The position numbers and the translations under genes were made by a program. 64,000 nt of DNA from Variovorax sp. PBS-H4 (GTDB taxonomy: Bacteria; Pseudomonadota; Gammaproteobacteria; Burkholderiales; Burkholderiaceae_C). The notes under the pieces were generated by a model. It had not been told where the DNA came from. It did not search any database and was given only the letters and a program-made list of their open reading frames with translations. Of this stretch, positions 50,221 to 57,947 are shown piece after piece. Position 1 is the first letter of the stretch, and every line of letters starts with the position of its first letter. The DNA lies in the NCBI RefSeq assembly GCF_901827205.1, contig NZ_LR594675.1:5326001-5390000 (forward strand), in the 5' to 3' direction.

Positions 50221-51858
50221 TTAGCCAATCACCTTGGTGGCAGTGGCATCCAACTTGGGCGGATTTTCGAAGGTGTGGAACGGCGCCGGCGACGGCACTT
50301 CCCACTCGAGGCCTTCTGCAGCTTCCCACGGCTTCTGCGAAGCCTTCTCGCCCTTGCCCTGCATGGCCGGCAGCACGACGAACAGGAAGAAATACACCTG
50401 CGCCAGACCGAACGCAAAGCCGCCCACACTGGCCACGGCATTGAAGTCGGCGAACTGCATCGGATAGTCGGCATAGCGACGCGGCATGCCGGCAAGACCC
50501 AGGAAGTGCATGGGGAAGAAGGTGATGTTGAACGAGATCAGCGACCACCAGAAATGGATCTTGCCGCGCGATTCGTTGTACATGACCCCGGTCCACTTCG
50601 GCACCCAGTAATAGAAGCCCGAAAACATCCCGAAAAGCGAGCCGGCCACCAGCACGTAGTGGAAGTGCGCGACAACGTAGTAGGTGTCTTGCAGCTGGGT
50701 GTCGATTGGCGCGATCGCCAGGATCAGGCCCGTGAAGCCCCCCATCGTGAACACGAAGATGAAGCCCACCGCGAAGAGCATCGGGGTCTCGAAGGTCATC
50801 GAGCCCTGCCACATGGTGGCGATCCAGTTGAAGATCTTCACCGCCGTCGGCACCGCGATCAGCATGGTCGCGTACATGAAGAAGAGCTGCCCCGTCACCG
50901 GCATGCCGGTGGTGAACATGTGGTGCGCCCACACGATGAAGGACAGGATGGCGATCGAGGAGGTCGCATACACCATCGAGGCGTAGCCGAACAGGCGCTT
51001 GCGCGAGAAAGCCGGCACGACCTGGCTGATGATCCCGAACGCAGGCAGGATCATGATGTACACCTCGGGGTGCCCGAAGAACCAGAAGATGTGCTGGTAC
51101 ATCACCGGGTCGCCGCCGCCGGCGGGGCTGAAGAAGCTGGTCCCGAAATGGCGGTCGGTCAGCGTCATGGTGATGGCGCCGGCGAGCACGGGCATGACCG
51201 CGATCAGCAGGTAGGCGGTGATGAGCCAGGTCCAGCAGAACATCGGCATCTTCATCAGCGTCATGCCAGGGGCACGCATGTTGAGGATGGTCACGATGAT
51301 GTTGATCGAGCCCATGATGGACGAGGCGCCCATGATGTGCATCGCGAAGATGCCGGCGTCCATCGAGGGGCCCATCTGCAGCGTGAGCGGCGCGTAGAGC
51401 GTCCAGCCCGCGGCAGGTGCGCCACCGGGCATGAAGAACGAACCCACGAGCATCAGTGCCGCCGGGATCAGCAGCCAGAAGCTGAAGTTGTTCATCCGCG
51501 CGAAGGCCATGTCGGAGGCGCCGATCTGCAGCGGGATCATCCAGTTCGCGAAGCCGACGAACGCCGGCATGATGGCGCCGAACACCATGATCAGGCCGTG
51601 CATGGTGGTGAACTGGTTAAACAGCTCCGGGTTCACGACCTGCAGGCCAGGCTGGAACAGCTCTGCGCGGATGAGCAGCGCGAGCACGCCGCCCACCATC
51701 AGCATGGTGAAGGAGAACAGCAGGTACAGCGTCCCGATGTCCTTGTGATTGGTGGCGAACACCCAGCGGCGCCAACCGGTAGGCGCGGCGTGATGTTCGT
51801 CGTGGGCATGGTCGCCGTGGCCGTGTGCGTGGCCGTGGGGATCGATGACTGCGCTCAT
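50221..51858 (-). CDS. ctaD: Cytochrome c oxidase subunit I (aa3 type)
   Basis: A 545-residue catalytic subunit with twelve helices. It binds heme a and the heme a3-CuB centre where oxygen is reduced. The CuB ligands and cross-linked tyrosine are in FFGHPEVYIMILP and WAHHMFTTGM; the heme ligands are in TMHGLIMVFGAIMP and VAHFHYVLVAGS. The N-terminus is unusual in being His/Asp/Gly-rich (DPHGHAHGHGDHAHDEHH), which could bind metal. It is 51 bp behind ctaC. Confidence 0.97.
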   Translation of the reverse strand: MSAVIDPHGHAHGHGDHAHDEHHAAPTGWRRWVFATNHKDIGTLYLLFSFTMLMVGGVLALLIRAELFQPGLQVVNPELFNQFTTMHGLIMVFGAIMPAFVGFANWMIPLQIGASDMAFARMNNFSFWLLIPAALMLVGSFFMPGGAPAAGWTLYAPLTLQMGPSMDAGIFAMHIMGASSIMGSINIIVTILNMRAPGMTLMKMPMFCWTWLITAYLLIAVMPVLAGAITMTLTDRHFGTSFFSPAGGGDPVMYQHIFWFFGHPEVYIMILPAFGIISQVVPAFSRKRLFGYASMVYATSSIAILSFIVWAHHMFTTGMPVTGQLFFMYATMLIAVPTAVKIFNWIATMWQGSMTFETPMLFAVGFIFVFTMGGFTGLILAIAPIDTQLQDTYYVVAHFHYVLVAGSLFGMFSGFYYWVPKWTGVMYNESRGKIHFWWSLISFNITFFPMHFLGLAGMPRRYADYPMQFADFNAVASVGGFAFGLAQVYFFLFVVLPAMQGKGEKASQKPWEAAEGLEWEVPSPAPFHTFENPPKLDATATKVIG

Positions 51859-51909
51859 TGTGATAATCCTTGCAAACTCTTCGTCGTGGCGTCGTGAGGC
51901 AGCGCCGGC

Positions 51910-53088
51910 TTACTTGCCACGCTGCGCCAGCACTTCGGCCGGCTGCACCAGCTGGCCCGTCTTGTTCGACCAGCTGTTCTTGGTGAAGCTCACCACGGCT
52001 GCGATGTCGGTGTCGCTCAGCTGCTTCCAGGACGGCATGGCGCCGTTATTCTGTCCGTTCAGGACCACGTGGATCTGCTTGTTGTGGTCGGCGTCGAGCA
52101 CGACTGCGGAGCCGTCCAGCGGCTTGATCGGGCCCGCGCCCTTGCCGTTGGCCTGGTGGCAGGCCGCGCAGTTGGCCGCATAGACTTTCTCGCCGCGCGC
52201 CAGGATCTCGGGGAGGGTCCAGACCTTGCCCGGATCGTCCTGCTTGGCCGCGGCCTCCTTGCGCTTGCCATCGACCCACGCGGTGTAGTCGCCCTTGGAA
52301 ACCACCTTGACGTGGATCGGCATGTAGGCGTGCTCCTTGCCGCAGAGCTCCTGGCATTGGCCGTAGTAGTCGCCCACCTTCTCGGCGCGAAACCACGTGT
52401 CGCGCACGAAGCCGGGAATGGCATCTTGCTTGACGCCCAGCTGCGGCACGGCAAAGGCATGGATCACGTCATTTGCGGTGGTGATGATGCGCACCTTGGT
52501 GTCGACCGGCACCACCATGGGGTTGTCGACCTTCAGCAGGTAGTCGTCGGGCACGTCGCCCTTGGCACCGGCGTCCGACAACGCCCGGTGGGAGCTGTCC
52601 AGCGTGGAAATAAAGGCCAGCCCCTCGCCCTCGCCCTTGATGTAGTCATAGCCCCACTTCCACTGGTAGCCCGTGGTCTTGATCGTGAGGTCGGCGTTGG
52701 TGGTGTCCTTCTGGGCCACCAGGACCTTGGTGGCCGGCAGCGCCATCAGGATCACGATGATGAACGGCACGACGGTCCAGATCACCTCGACCACCACGGA
52801 CTCATGGAAGTTGGCTGCCTTGTGGCCCACCGACTTGCGGTGCTTCCAGATCGAATAGAACATGACCGCGAAGACGGCGATGAAGATGACCGTGCACAGC
52901 ACCAGCATCACGGTGTGCAGGAAGTGCTGCTCTTCCGCGATCTTGGTAACGCCCACCGGCAAGTTCAGCTGGCGCACCGACGGGCCGCCGGCAAGATCGT
53001 TCACTGCATGCGCGGCGCCGCCCCACATTGCGCCGGCCGCCAGCAGCAGATTCGCTGGCCACTTCTTCTTGCACCAATTGCTCTTCAT
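51910..53088 (-). CDS. ctaC: Cytochrome c oxidase subunit II with cytochrome c domain
   Basis: A 392-residue subunit with a signal peptide, two membrane helices (HTVMLVLCTVIFIAVFAVMF; VIWTVVPFIIVILMALPA) and a periplasmic domain with the CuA site in YGQCQELCGKEHAYM. A cytochrome c domain is fused at the C-terminus, with the heme site CAACH near 318 and a methionine ligand in GAMPSWKQLSD, so this is a caa3-type arrangement. It is the first gene of the oxidase operon. Confidence 0.97.
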   Translation of the reverse strand: MKSNWCKKKWPANLLLAAGAMWGGAAHAVNDLAGGPSVRQLNLPVGVTKIAEEQHFLHTVMLVLCTVIFIAVFAVMFYSIWKHRKSVGHKAANFHESVVVEVIWTVVPFIIVILMALPATKVLVAQKDTTNADLTIKTTGYQWKWGYDYIKGEGEGLAFISTLDSSHRALSDAGAKGDVPDDYLLKVDNPMVVPVDTKVRIITTANDVIHAFAVPQLGVKQDAIPGFVRDTWFRAEKVGDYYGQCQELCGKEHAYMPIHVKVVSKGDYTAWVDGKRKEAAAKQDDPGKVWTLPEILARGEKVYAANCAACHQANGKGAGPIKPLDGSAVVLDADHNKQIHVVLNGQNNGAMPSWKQLSDTDIAAVVSFTKNSWSNKTGQLVQPAEVLAQRGK

Positions 53089-53150
53089 CGTGTTCACTTC
53101 TTCAAATTTCAAGTAACCCACCGGTCCCCACGGCGCCAATGCGCACCCTT

Positions 53151-53627
53151 TCAGGCGCCACGCAATGCCATCCGGATCTCGCGCGCCAGCGCCGCGCGCA
53201 ACTCCGGACGCACATAACGCCCCACCTTGACCGAACGACCCTGTCCCGAGACCTCGATCAGCGAGCGGTCGCTGAGCTGAGGTTCGACCCGCACCTGGTG
53301 CGGCAAGAATTCAGTGCGCTCATAGTGCCCGCCATTCTCGAGCTCAACCACGAGCCGGCCGCCCTGCAGCGCGATGCGCTCGCCGTCGGCGGCATGGCGC
53401 GCATAGAGCAGAAAAGCGAAGCCGACCGCACCCAGTTCGAGCCAGGCGAAGGGCAGCACCAGAGGCGCGCCATGCACCCAGAAGAGGGTTCCGATGCCCA
53501 GCGAGATCGCGCACAACGACGCGTAGAGCCAGCCGAGCTGGCTCGGCGTGACCGAGCAGTTGCGCTTCAGGAACCAGTGGATGTTCTGGCCTGAGACAGT
53601 GGCAAAACGAAACACGGAATTCGACAC
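53151..53627 (-). CDS. DUF2244 family membrane protein
   Basis: A 158-residue protein with two close helices (LGWLYASLCAISLGIGTLFWV and FAWLELGAVGFAFLLYA) after a short N-terminal domain, and a C-terminal domain with LVVELENGGHYERTEF. This is the DUF2244 type, which often lies near cytochrome oxidase genes. It is upstream of ctaC in the same direction, with 62 bp between, and may be the first gene of that transcription unit. Confidence 0.8.
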   Translation of the reverse strand: MSNSVFRFATVSGQNIHWFLKRNCSVTPSQLGWLYASLCAISLGIGTLFWVHGAPLVLPFAWLELGAVGFAFLLYARHAADGERIALQGGRLVVELENGGHYERTEFLPHQVRVEPQLSDRSLIEVSGQGRSVKVGRYVRPELRAALAREIRMALRGA

Positions 53628-53826
53628 GGGCGAACGAGTTCAGCAAATCAGTGCGTCGATCGCCGTCAAACCCATGTTCGACAGGCCTCGATCACGGGAC
53701 AATACCCGGAGGTCACGCAACAGCGGATTGTAGCGGGTGAACCGAAGGGACCCCGTTGCGCCGCCTCACCGGAGTACCCTTCGACTTCGACTGCGGTGCT
53801 GTCCGGCATTGCAGCGCCCTTTCAGC

Positions 53827-54741
53827 TCAGACACCGGGACGGCCGCGCTGAAGCATCGAACGCATCTCGCGCAGCGAAACCGCGCTCTCTGCCGCCAGCG
53901 CCACCCGCGGTGCCGGCTTGAAGGCATGGCCGTAGATGATCTCGAAGGTCAGGGCAATCCTCCCCGCTCCTTCCGCGGACAAAGCCCCCTCGGGCAGCGC
54001 ACGGCGCAGCGCGCGATGCCAGGTTCGGCCCCGCAGCCCGGGAAAGCGCGCCCGATGAAGGTTGCGCCCCAGCGTGCGCAGTTCGGCCAACGCCGCCTCG
54101 GCGGTGGGCCAGGTGAGCACGATGCGCTCCATGTCCATCACGGGCTCCGCGAAACCGGCGTGAACCAGCATGTCACCCCAGTCATGCATGTCCGTGAAGT
54201 CGTGGCTTGCAGGCGGCCAGCCCTGGCGTTCGTGCAGCACGCGCAGCTCGCGCACGGTGTCGGGGCCGAAGCAGGAGAACATCAGGAAGCCGTCGGCCGC
54301 CACCAGGCGGTGCCAGCGAGCGATGAGAGCCTGCGGGTCGGCCGCCATGTGCAGCGCCATGTTGGCCCACAGCAGGTCGACCCCGTCCGTCGGCGGCGCG
54401 TCGAAGCTTGGCCGGGCGCCCTGCCAGCGCCTGGGGGTCCACCAGGGGGCAGCGAGCGCAGCCCGCGTGGGCGCCAGCAGCGCCGGCTCCGGCTCGATCA
54501 CGAAGGCGGTGGCATCACGGTATCGGTGCGCGAGCAGCGCATGCGCCTCGAGCCCGCCGCGCAACGGGGACCAGTCGGCCCAATGGCGCGGCTGCGTCTT
54601 GATCCATTGCAACCGATCCTCCATGCGACGGCCGATCTCCTCGTGCAGCCAGGGCGAACCGCCGGCAGGCGCTAGGCGGCCCCAGCGAGCGGCGGCCACG
54701 GCATCGATGGTCGGCGGTCGCTGTGGGGGGGTTGTGTCCAT
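53827..54741 (-). CDS. BioC-like methyltransferase
   Basis: A 304-residue protein related to class I SAM-dependent methyltransferases of the BioC group, which methylate malonyl-ACP to start biotin synthesis. Regions that match are DGVDLLWANMALHMAADPQALIARWHRL and FLMFSCFGPDTVRELR, FTDMHDWGDMLVHAGFAEPVMD. The usual SAM motif I (DxGxGxG) is not visible; the place reads HWADWSPLRGGLEAHALL. So activity is uncertain. ATG 54741 is preferred; ATG 54765 would overlap the divergent comF start. No other biotin genes lie in this window. Confidence 0.65.
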   Translation of the reverse strand: MDTTPPQRPPTIDAVAAARWGRLAPAGGSPWLHEEIGRRMEDRLQWIKTQPRHWADWSPLRGGLEAHALLAHRYRDATAFVIEPEPALLAPTRAALAAPWWTPRRWQGARPSFDAPPTDGVDLLWANMALHMAADPQALIARWHRLVAADGFLMFSCFGPDTVRELRVLHERQGWPPASHDFTDMHDWGDMLVHAGFAEPVMDMERIVLTWPTAEAALAELRTLGRNLHRARFPGLRGRTWHRALRRALPEGALSAEGAGRIALTFEIIYGHAFKPAPRVALAAESAVSLREMRSMLQRGRPGV

Positions 54742-54763
54742 CGGGCGCTCAGTATATTGAGCC

Positions 54764-55486
54764 ATGTCCAACCTTAGGCGCGAGCGCGCTTCTCTGCTGT
54801 CTTCGCTGCTCGGACGCGTGCCGAGCCAGTGCGCGGTGTGCCGCACTTGGCCCTCCCGGCCCGTGTGCGATGCCTGCGTGACGCGCTTCGCCCCGCCCGC
54901 CTCCCGCTGCGTCAGCTGCGCCTTGCCCGTACCCCAGGGCGTGGCACGGTGCGGCGAGTGCATCGCCCATCCGCCCCCGCTGGACGCGTGCCTGGCAGCC
55001 TGCGCCTATACCTGGCCCTGGCCTGACTGCATTGCGCAGTTCAAGTTCCAGGGCCGCGCAGGCTGGGCCGCACCGCTGGCGACCCTGCTGCGAAGCGCCC
55101 CCTGGGTCGAGCCTGCACTGGAGCAGGCCGACCTCGTGCTGCCCATGCCGCTGGCCAGAAGCCGACTGCGCGAGCGCGGCTTCAACCAGGCGTACGAGCT
55201 GGCGCGCCGGCTGGCCCCGCGCAAGACCGATCCCGCCCTGCTGCTGCGCACCCGGGAAACGCCGCCGCAAAGCGGCCTCGCGCGCGCCGAGCGGTTGCGC
55301 AACCTTCGCGGCGCCTTTGCGCTCGAACCCTTGCGAGCAGAGGCCGTGCGGGGGCGCCGTGTCGTGCTGGTGGACGATGTGATGACCAGCGGCGCCTCGC
55401 TGTTCTCGGCTGCGCAGGTGCTGCGCACCGGCGGGGTCGCGCACGTGACCGCGGTCGTGCTGGCAAGGACCGATCCGCCGTCTTGA
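54764..55486 (+). CDS. ComF family protein
   Basis: A 240-residue phosphoribosyltransferase-like protein. The N-terminal zinc-finger part has CAVCRTWPSRPVCDAC and CVSCALPVPQGVARCGEC. The PRTase domain shows LVLPMPLARSRLRERGFNQAYEL, with the PRPP loop VVLVDDVMTSGAS near the end. In naturally competent bacteria it is needed for DNA uptake; in others its job is unclear. It is divergent from the BioC-like gene, and trmL follows. Confidence 0.9.
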   Translation: MSNLRRERASLLSSLLGRVPSQCAVCRTWPSRPVCDACVTRFAPPASRCVSCALPVPQGVARCGECIAHPPPLDACLAACAYTWPWPDCIAQFKFQGRAGWAAPLATLLRSAPWVEPALEQADLVLPMPLARSRLRERGFNQAYELARRLAPRKTDPALLLRTRETPPQSGLARAERLRNLRGAFALEPLRAEAVRGRRVVLVDDVMTSGASLFSAAQVLRTGGVAHVTAVVLARTDPPS

Positions 55487-55507
55487 AGAGAATCGAGAAT
55501 CGGGCCC

Positions 55508-55969
55508 ATGTTCCACATCGTTTTGGTCGAACCCGAGATACCGCCCAACACCGGCAACGTGATCCGTTTGGCCGCCAACACCGGCTGCACCCTGCACCTG
55601 GTCGAGCCGCTGGGTTTCCTGATGGAAGACCGGCTGCTGCGGCGCGCCGGCCTTGACTATCACGAGTACGCCGATGTACGCCGCCATGCAGGCTGGGAGG
55701 CGCTGCTGGCCGCAGAGCGACCCGCGCCCGAGCGCCTGTTCGCGCTCACCACGCGTGGCACGTGCACGGTCCACGAGACGCATTTTTGTCCCGGCGACTG
55801 GCTAGTCTTCGGCTCGGAAACCCGAGGGCTTGCGCCGGAACTGCGCGAGCGCTTCCCGGCGCCGCAGCGCCTGCGCCTGCCGATGCGCGAAGGCCAGCGC
55901 AGCCTGAACCTGTCGAATGCCGTGGCGGTCACCGTATTCGAGGCCTGGCGGCAGAACGGCTTCGCCTGA
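55508..55969 (+). CDS. trmL: tRNA (cytidine(34)-2'-O)-methyltransferase TrmL
   Basis: A 153-residue SPOUT-fold methyltransferase that modifies the wobble base of leucine tRNAs. Family blocks are MFHIVLVEPEIPPNTGNVIRLA at the start, FGSETRGLAPELRE, and near the end LRLPMREGQRSLNLSNAVAV, which make the knot and the SAM site. Length fits exactly. It is read in line with comF and converges on a MaoC gene. Confidence 0.95.
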   Translation: MFHIVLVEPEIPPNTGNVIRLAANTGCTLHLVEPLGFLMEDRLLRRAGLDYHEYADVRRHAGWEALLAAERPAPERLFALTTRGTCTVHETHFCPGDWLVFGSETRGLAPELRERFPAPQRLRLPMREGQRSLNLSNAVAVTVFEAWRQNGFA

Positions 55970-55992
55970 GCAGCCTGCTGCCGCGCAGCTTT

Positions 55993-56451
55993 TCAGCGGA
56001 AGCGGCGAACCACCGACTCGGCGACGCAGGCCGGCTTGGGCGCGCCTTCGAGTTCGATGGTGGTCTCCCACACCATCTGGACGCCCTCGCCTGCAATCGG
56101 CTCGCAGCTCAGCAACTTCATGCGCCCGCGCAGCCGGCTGCCGACGGGCACCGGCGTCATGAAGCGCACACGGTTGAGGCCGTAGTTGACGCCCATGCGC
56201 GACTCGACCACATCGAAAGCCGACTCGTAGAAACGCGGCAGCAGCGACAGTGTCAGGAAACCGTGGGCGATCGGCCCGCCGAAAGGGCCCGCCTTCGCCC
56301 GTTCGATATCGACGTGGATCCACTGATGGTCGCCGGTCGCCTCGGCAAACTGGTTGACCTGCTCCTGCGTGACCGTGATCCAGTCGCTCACCGCGACTTC
56401 CTGGCCGACGCAGGCGGCGAGATCCTGAAGGGTCTGGAATGTCTTCTTCAT
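55993..56451 (-). CDS. MaoC family dehydratase
   Basis: A 152-residue hot-dog-fold protein of the MaoC-like (R)-specific enoyl-CoA hydratase group. The signature is FAEATGDHQWIHVDIERAKAGPFGGPIAHG, with the catalytic Asp/His pair (DHQWIH). The remainder has VNYGLNRVRFMTPVPVGSRLRG, also typical. It acts on short or medium acyl-CoA; the exact substrate is open. A single gene on the minus strand. Confidence 0.9.
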   Translation of the reverse strand: MKKTFQTLQDLAACVGQEVAVSDWITVTQEQVNQFAEATGDHQWIHVDIERAKAGPFGGPIAHGFLTLSLLPRFYESAFDVVESRMGVNYGLNRVRFMTPVPVGSRLRGRMKLLSCEPIAGEGVQMVWETTIELEGAPKPACVAESVVRRFR

Positions 56452-56512
56452 GCTTTCACTCTATCTGGCTGCAGCCGTCGCCGGTGTAGCTGGCGTGACA
56501 GTTCGGGGAACA

Positions 56513-56600
56513 CCGCGGAACCGGCTTTGCCGGGCCGCTGGTGTTGCCCCCGGTGAGGGGGTGAGCGGCTACACGAAGTGAGCCAACCTGGGGGAGAGCT
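56513..56600. repeat. GC-rich palindromic intergenic repeat, copy C
   Basis: The DNA between the MaoC and ParA genes holds GCCGGGCCGC and a C5/G5 hairpin (GCCCCC-GGTGA-GGGGG) followed by TGAGCGGC and, after AAGTGAGCC, a CTGGGGGAG box. It resembles copy A at 20588 in the GCCGGGCCGC start and the C/G hairpin, but differs elsewhere, so it is a related class. It ends about where the ParA gene ends. Confidence 0.5.
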
Positions 56601-57219
56601 AAACCTCCAGCCACCGGCGGATAGGCTCCCACTGCTCCAGGTCGCGCTGCACCCGGCCCGGCGCGATGTCGAACAGCGTGAGGCCGCGCGCGGCCAGCTG
56701 CACGTAGTTCTGTGTATCGCGCAGCTCGCCGAGCACCGGCACCCCCAGCCCCGCGACGAACTCACGCAGGCGCTCGGCCGCGAGCGTGCGGCCATCGACC
56801 CGCATGCCGACCACGCCGACCTGCGTCTTGCCAAGATGCCGGTGGGCCAGCAGCTTGTCCAGGAAGTCCCGCGTGGCGTAGATGTCGAAGATGCTGGGCT
56901 GCAGCGGCACCAGAACCTTGTCGGCCAGCGGCACCACCTCCTTGAGGCGTCCGCCGTGCAGGCCTGCCGGCGTATCGATCACCGCGTGCGTGGTACCGCG
57001 CGGCGGCCGCACCACCGCGCCATCTTCCGAAGCCTCCCAGCTCCTGATCTCGCGCGCTGCCGGCGTGCGCAGGCCGAGCCACAGCCGCGAAGACTGCTGC
57101 CGGTCGATGTCGCCGAGCATCACCGCATGGCCGCGGCTCGCGAAATAGCCCGCAATGTTGGTTGCGAGTGTGGATTTGCCGACCCCACCCTTGGGATTGG
57201 CGACCAGGACCACCGGCAT
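56599..57219 (-). CDS. ParA family ATPase
   Basis: A 206-residue ATPase of the ParA/MinD superfamily. The start MPVVLVANPKGGVGKSTLATN has the deviant Walker A (KGGVGKS, 10-16), followed by DIDRQQSSRLWL and VIDTPAGLHGG (Walker B region). No ParB gene or centromere-like repeat lies nearby, so it is an orphan, not the chromosomal segregation pair. ATG 57219 is chosen because it gives the family start. Its role could be positioning of a protein cluster; this is not shown. Confidence 0.88.
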   Translation of the reverse strand: MPVVLVANPKGGVGKSTLATNIAGYFASRGHAVMLGDIDRQQSSRLWLGLRTPAAREIRSWEASEDGAVVRPPRGTTHAVIDTPAGLHGGRLKEVVPLADKVLVPLQPSIFDIYATRDFLDKLLAHRHLGKTQVGVVGMRVDGRTLAAERLREFVAGLGVPVLGELRDTQNYVQLAARGLTLFDIAPGRVQRDLEQWEPIRRWLEV

Positions 57220-57302
57220 GACAGGCTCCTTCCAGGCTGAACAGACAGGCGCCATCGTAGCCGCGGCCGCCGGCTGTCCGACTTGCGCTATGTTCGCGGA
57301 CC

Positions 57303-57947
57303 ATGACCACGACAACACCTGGCCCAGGCCGTTCCGCGGGCGGCATCTACCTGCTCGCCGCCCATCCCCACTGGCGCGATTCGCGCGTCAACCGGCAGCT
57401 GCTGCAGGCGGCCCGCAAAGTGCCCGGCGTCGAGGTCAACGACCTGTATTCCAGCTACCCCGACTACGCCATAGACGTCCAGGCCGAGCAGGCCCGCCTG
57501 GCGCGCGCCCAGTTGCTGGTGCTGCTCCATCCGATCCAGTGGTATTCGATGCCCGCCCTGCAGAAGCTCTGGCTCGACGAGGTGCTGAGCTACGGCTGGG
57601 CTTATGGCGGCGGCGACATGGCGCTGCAGGGCAAGGACTGCTGGCTGGTGGCCACCACCGGCGGCCCCGAGCGCAGCTACCACCCACAAAGCTACAACCG
57701 CTACTTTTTCGACGCCTTCCTGCCGCCCTACGAGCAGACCGCCGCCCTTTGCGGCATGCGCTTCCTGCCGCCGCTGCTCTTCCATGGCGCGCGCAGTGCC
57801 AGCCCGGAGATGCTGGCGGCGCACATCGATGTATTCAGCCAGCGCCTTGCGAGCTATCCGGACTGGCCGGAGATGGAGGACATCCCCGAATGCTCGGCCT
57901 GCGAAGTCCCGGCCACCGACAGGCCGCTGGAACACGAGGAGGCCTGA
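57303..57947 (+). CDS. NAD(P)H oxidoreductase, KefF-like
   Basis: A 214-residue flavodoxin-like quinone reductase. After a Thr/Pro tail it shows IYLLAAHPHWRDSRVNRQLL, VLLHPIQWYSMPALQKLWLDEV and GKDCWLVATTGG, the marks of the KefF/MdaB group. In E. coli, KefF binds and activates the KefC potassium channel. It overlaps the Kef gene by TGATG, so the two are made together and this pair probably works as such. Confidence 0.9.
   Translation: MTTTTPGPGRSAGGIYLLAAHPHWRDSRVNRQLLQAARKVPGVEVNDLYSSYPDYAIDVQAEQARLARAQLLVLLHPIQWYSMPALQKLWLDEVLSYGWAYGGGDMALQGKDCWLVATTGGPERSYHPQSYNRYFFDAFLPPYEQTAALCGMRFLPPLLFHGARSASPEMLAAHIDVFSQRLASYPDWPEMEDIPECSACEVPATDRPLEHEEA

Noticed and set aside
50080..51897. A 605-codon plus-strand frame rich in His, Glu and Arg
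   Set aside because: It is the antisense of ctaD, with highly charged low-complexity sequence typical of a shadow of membrane-protein codons.
56599..57219. Chromosome partition locus
   Set aside because: Only a ParA-type ATPase is present; there is no ParB and no parS-like palindrome nearby.
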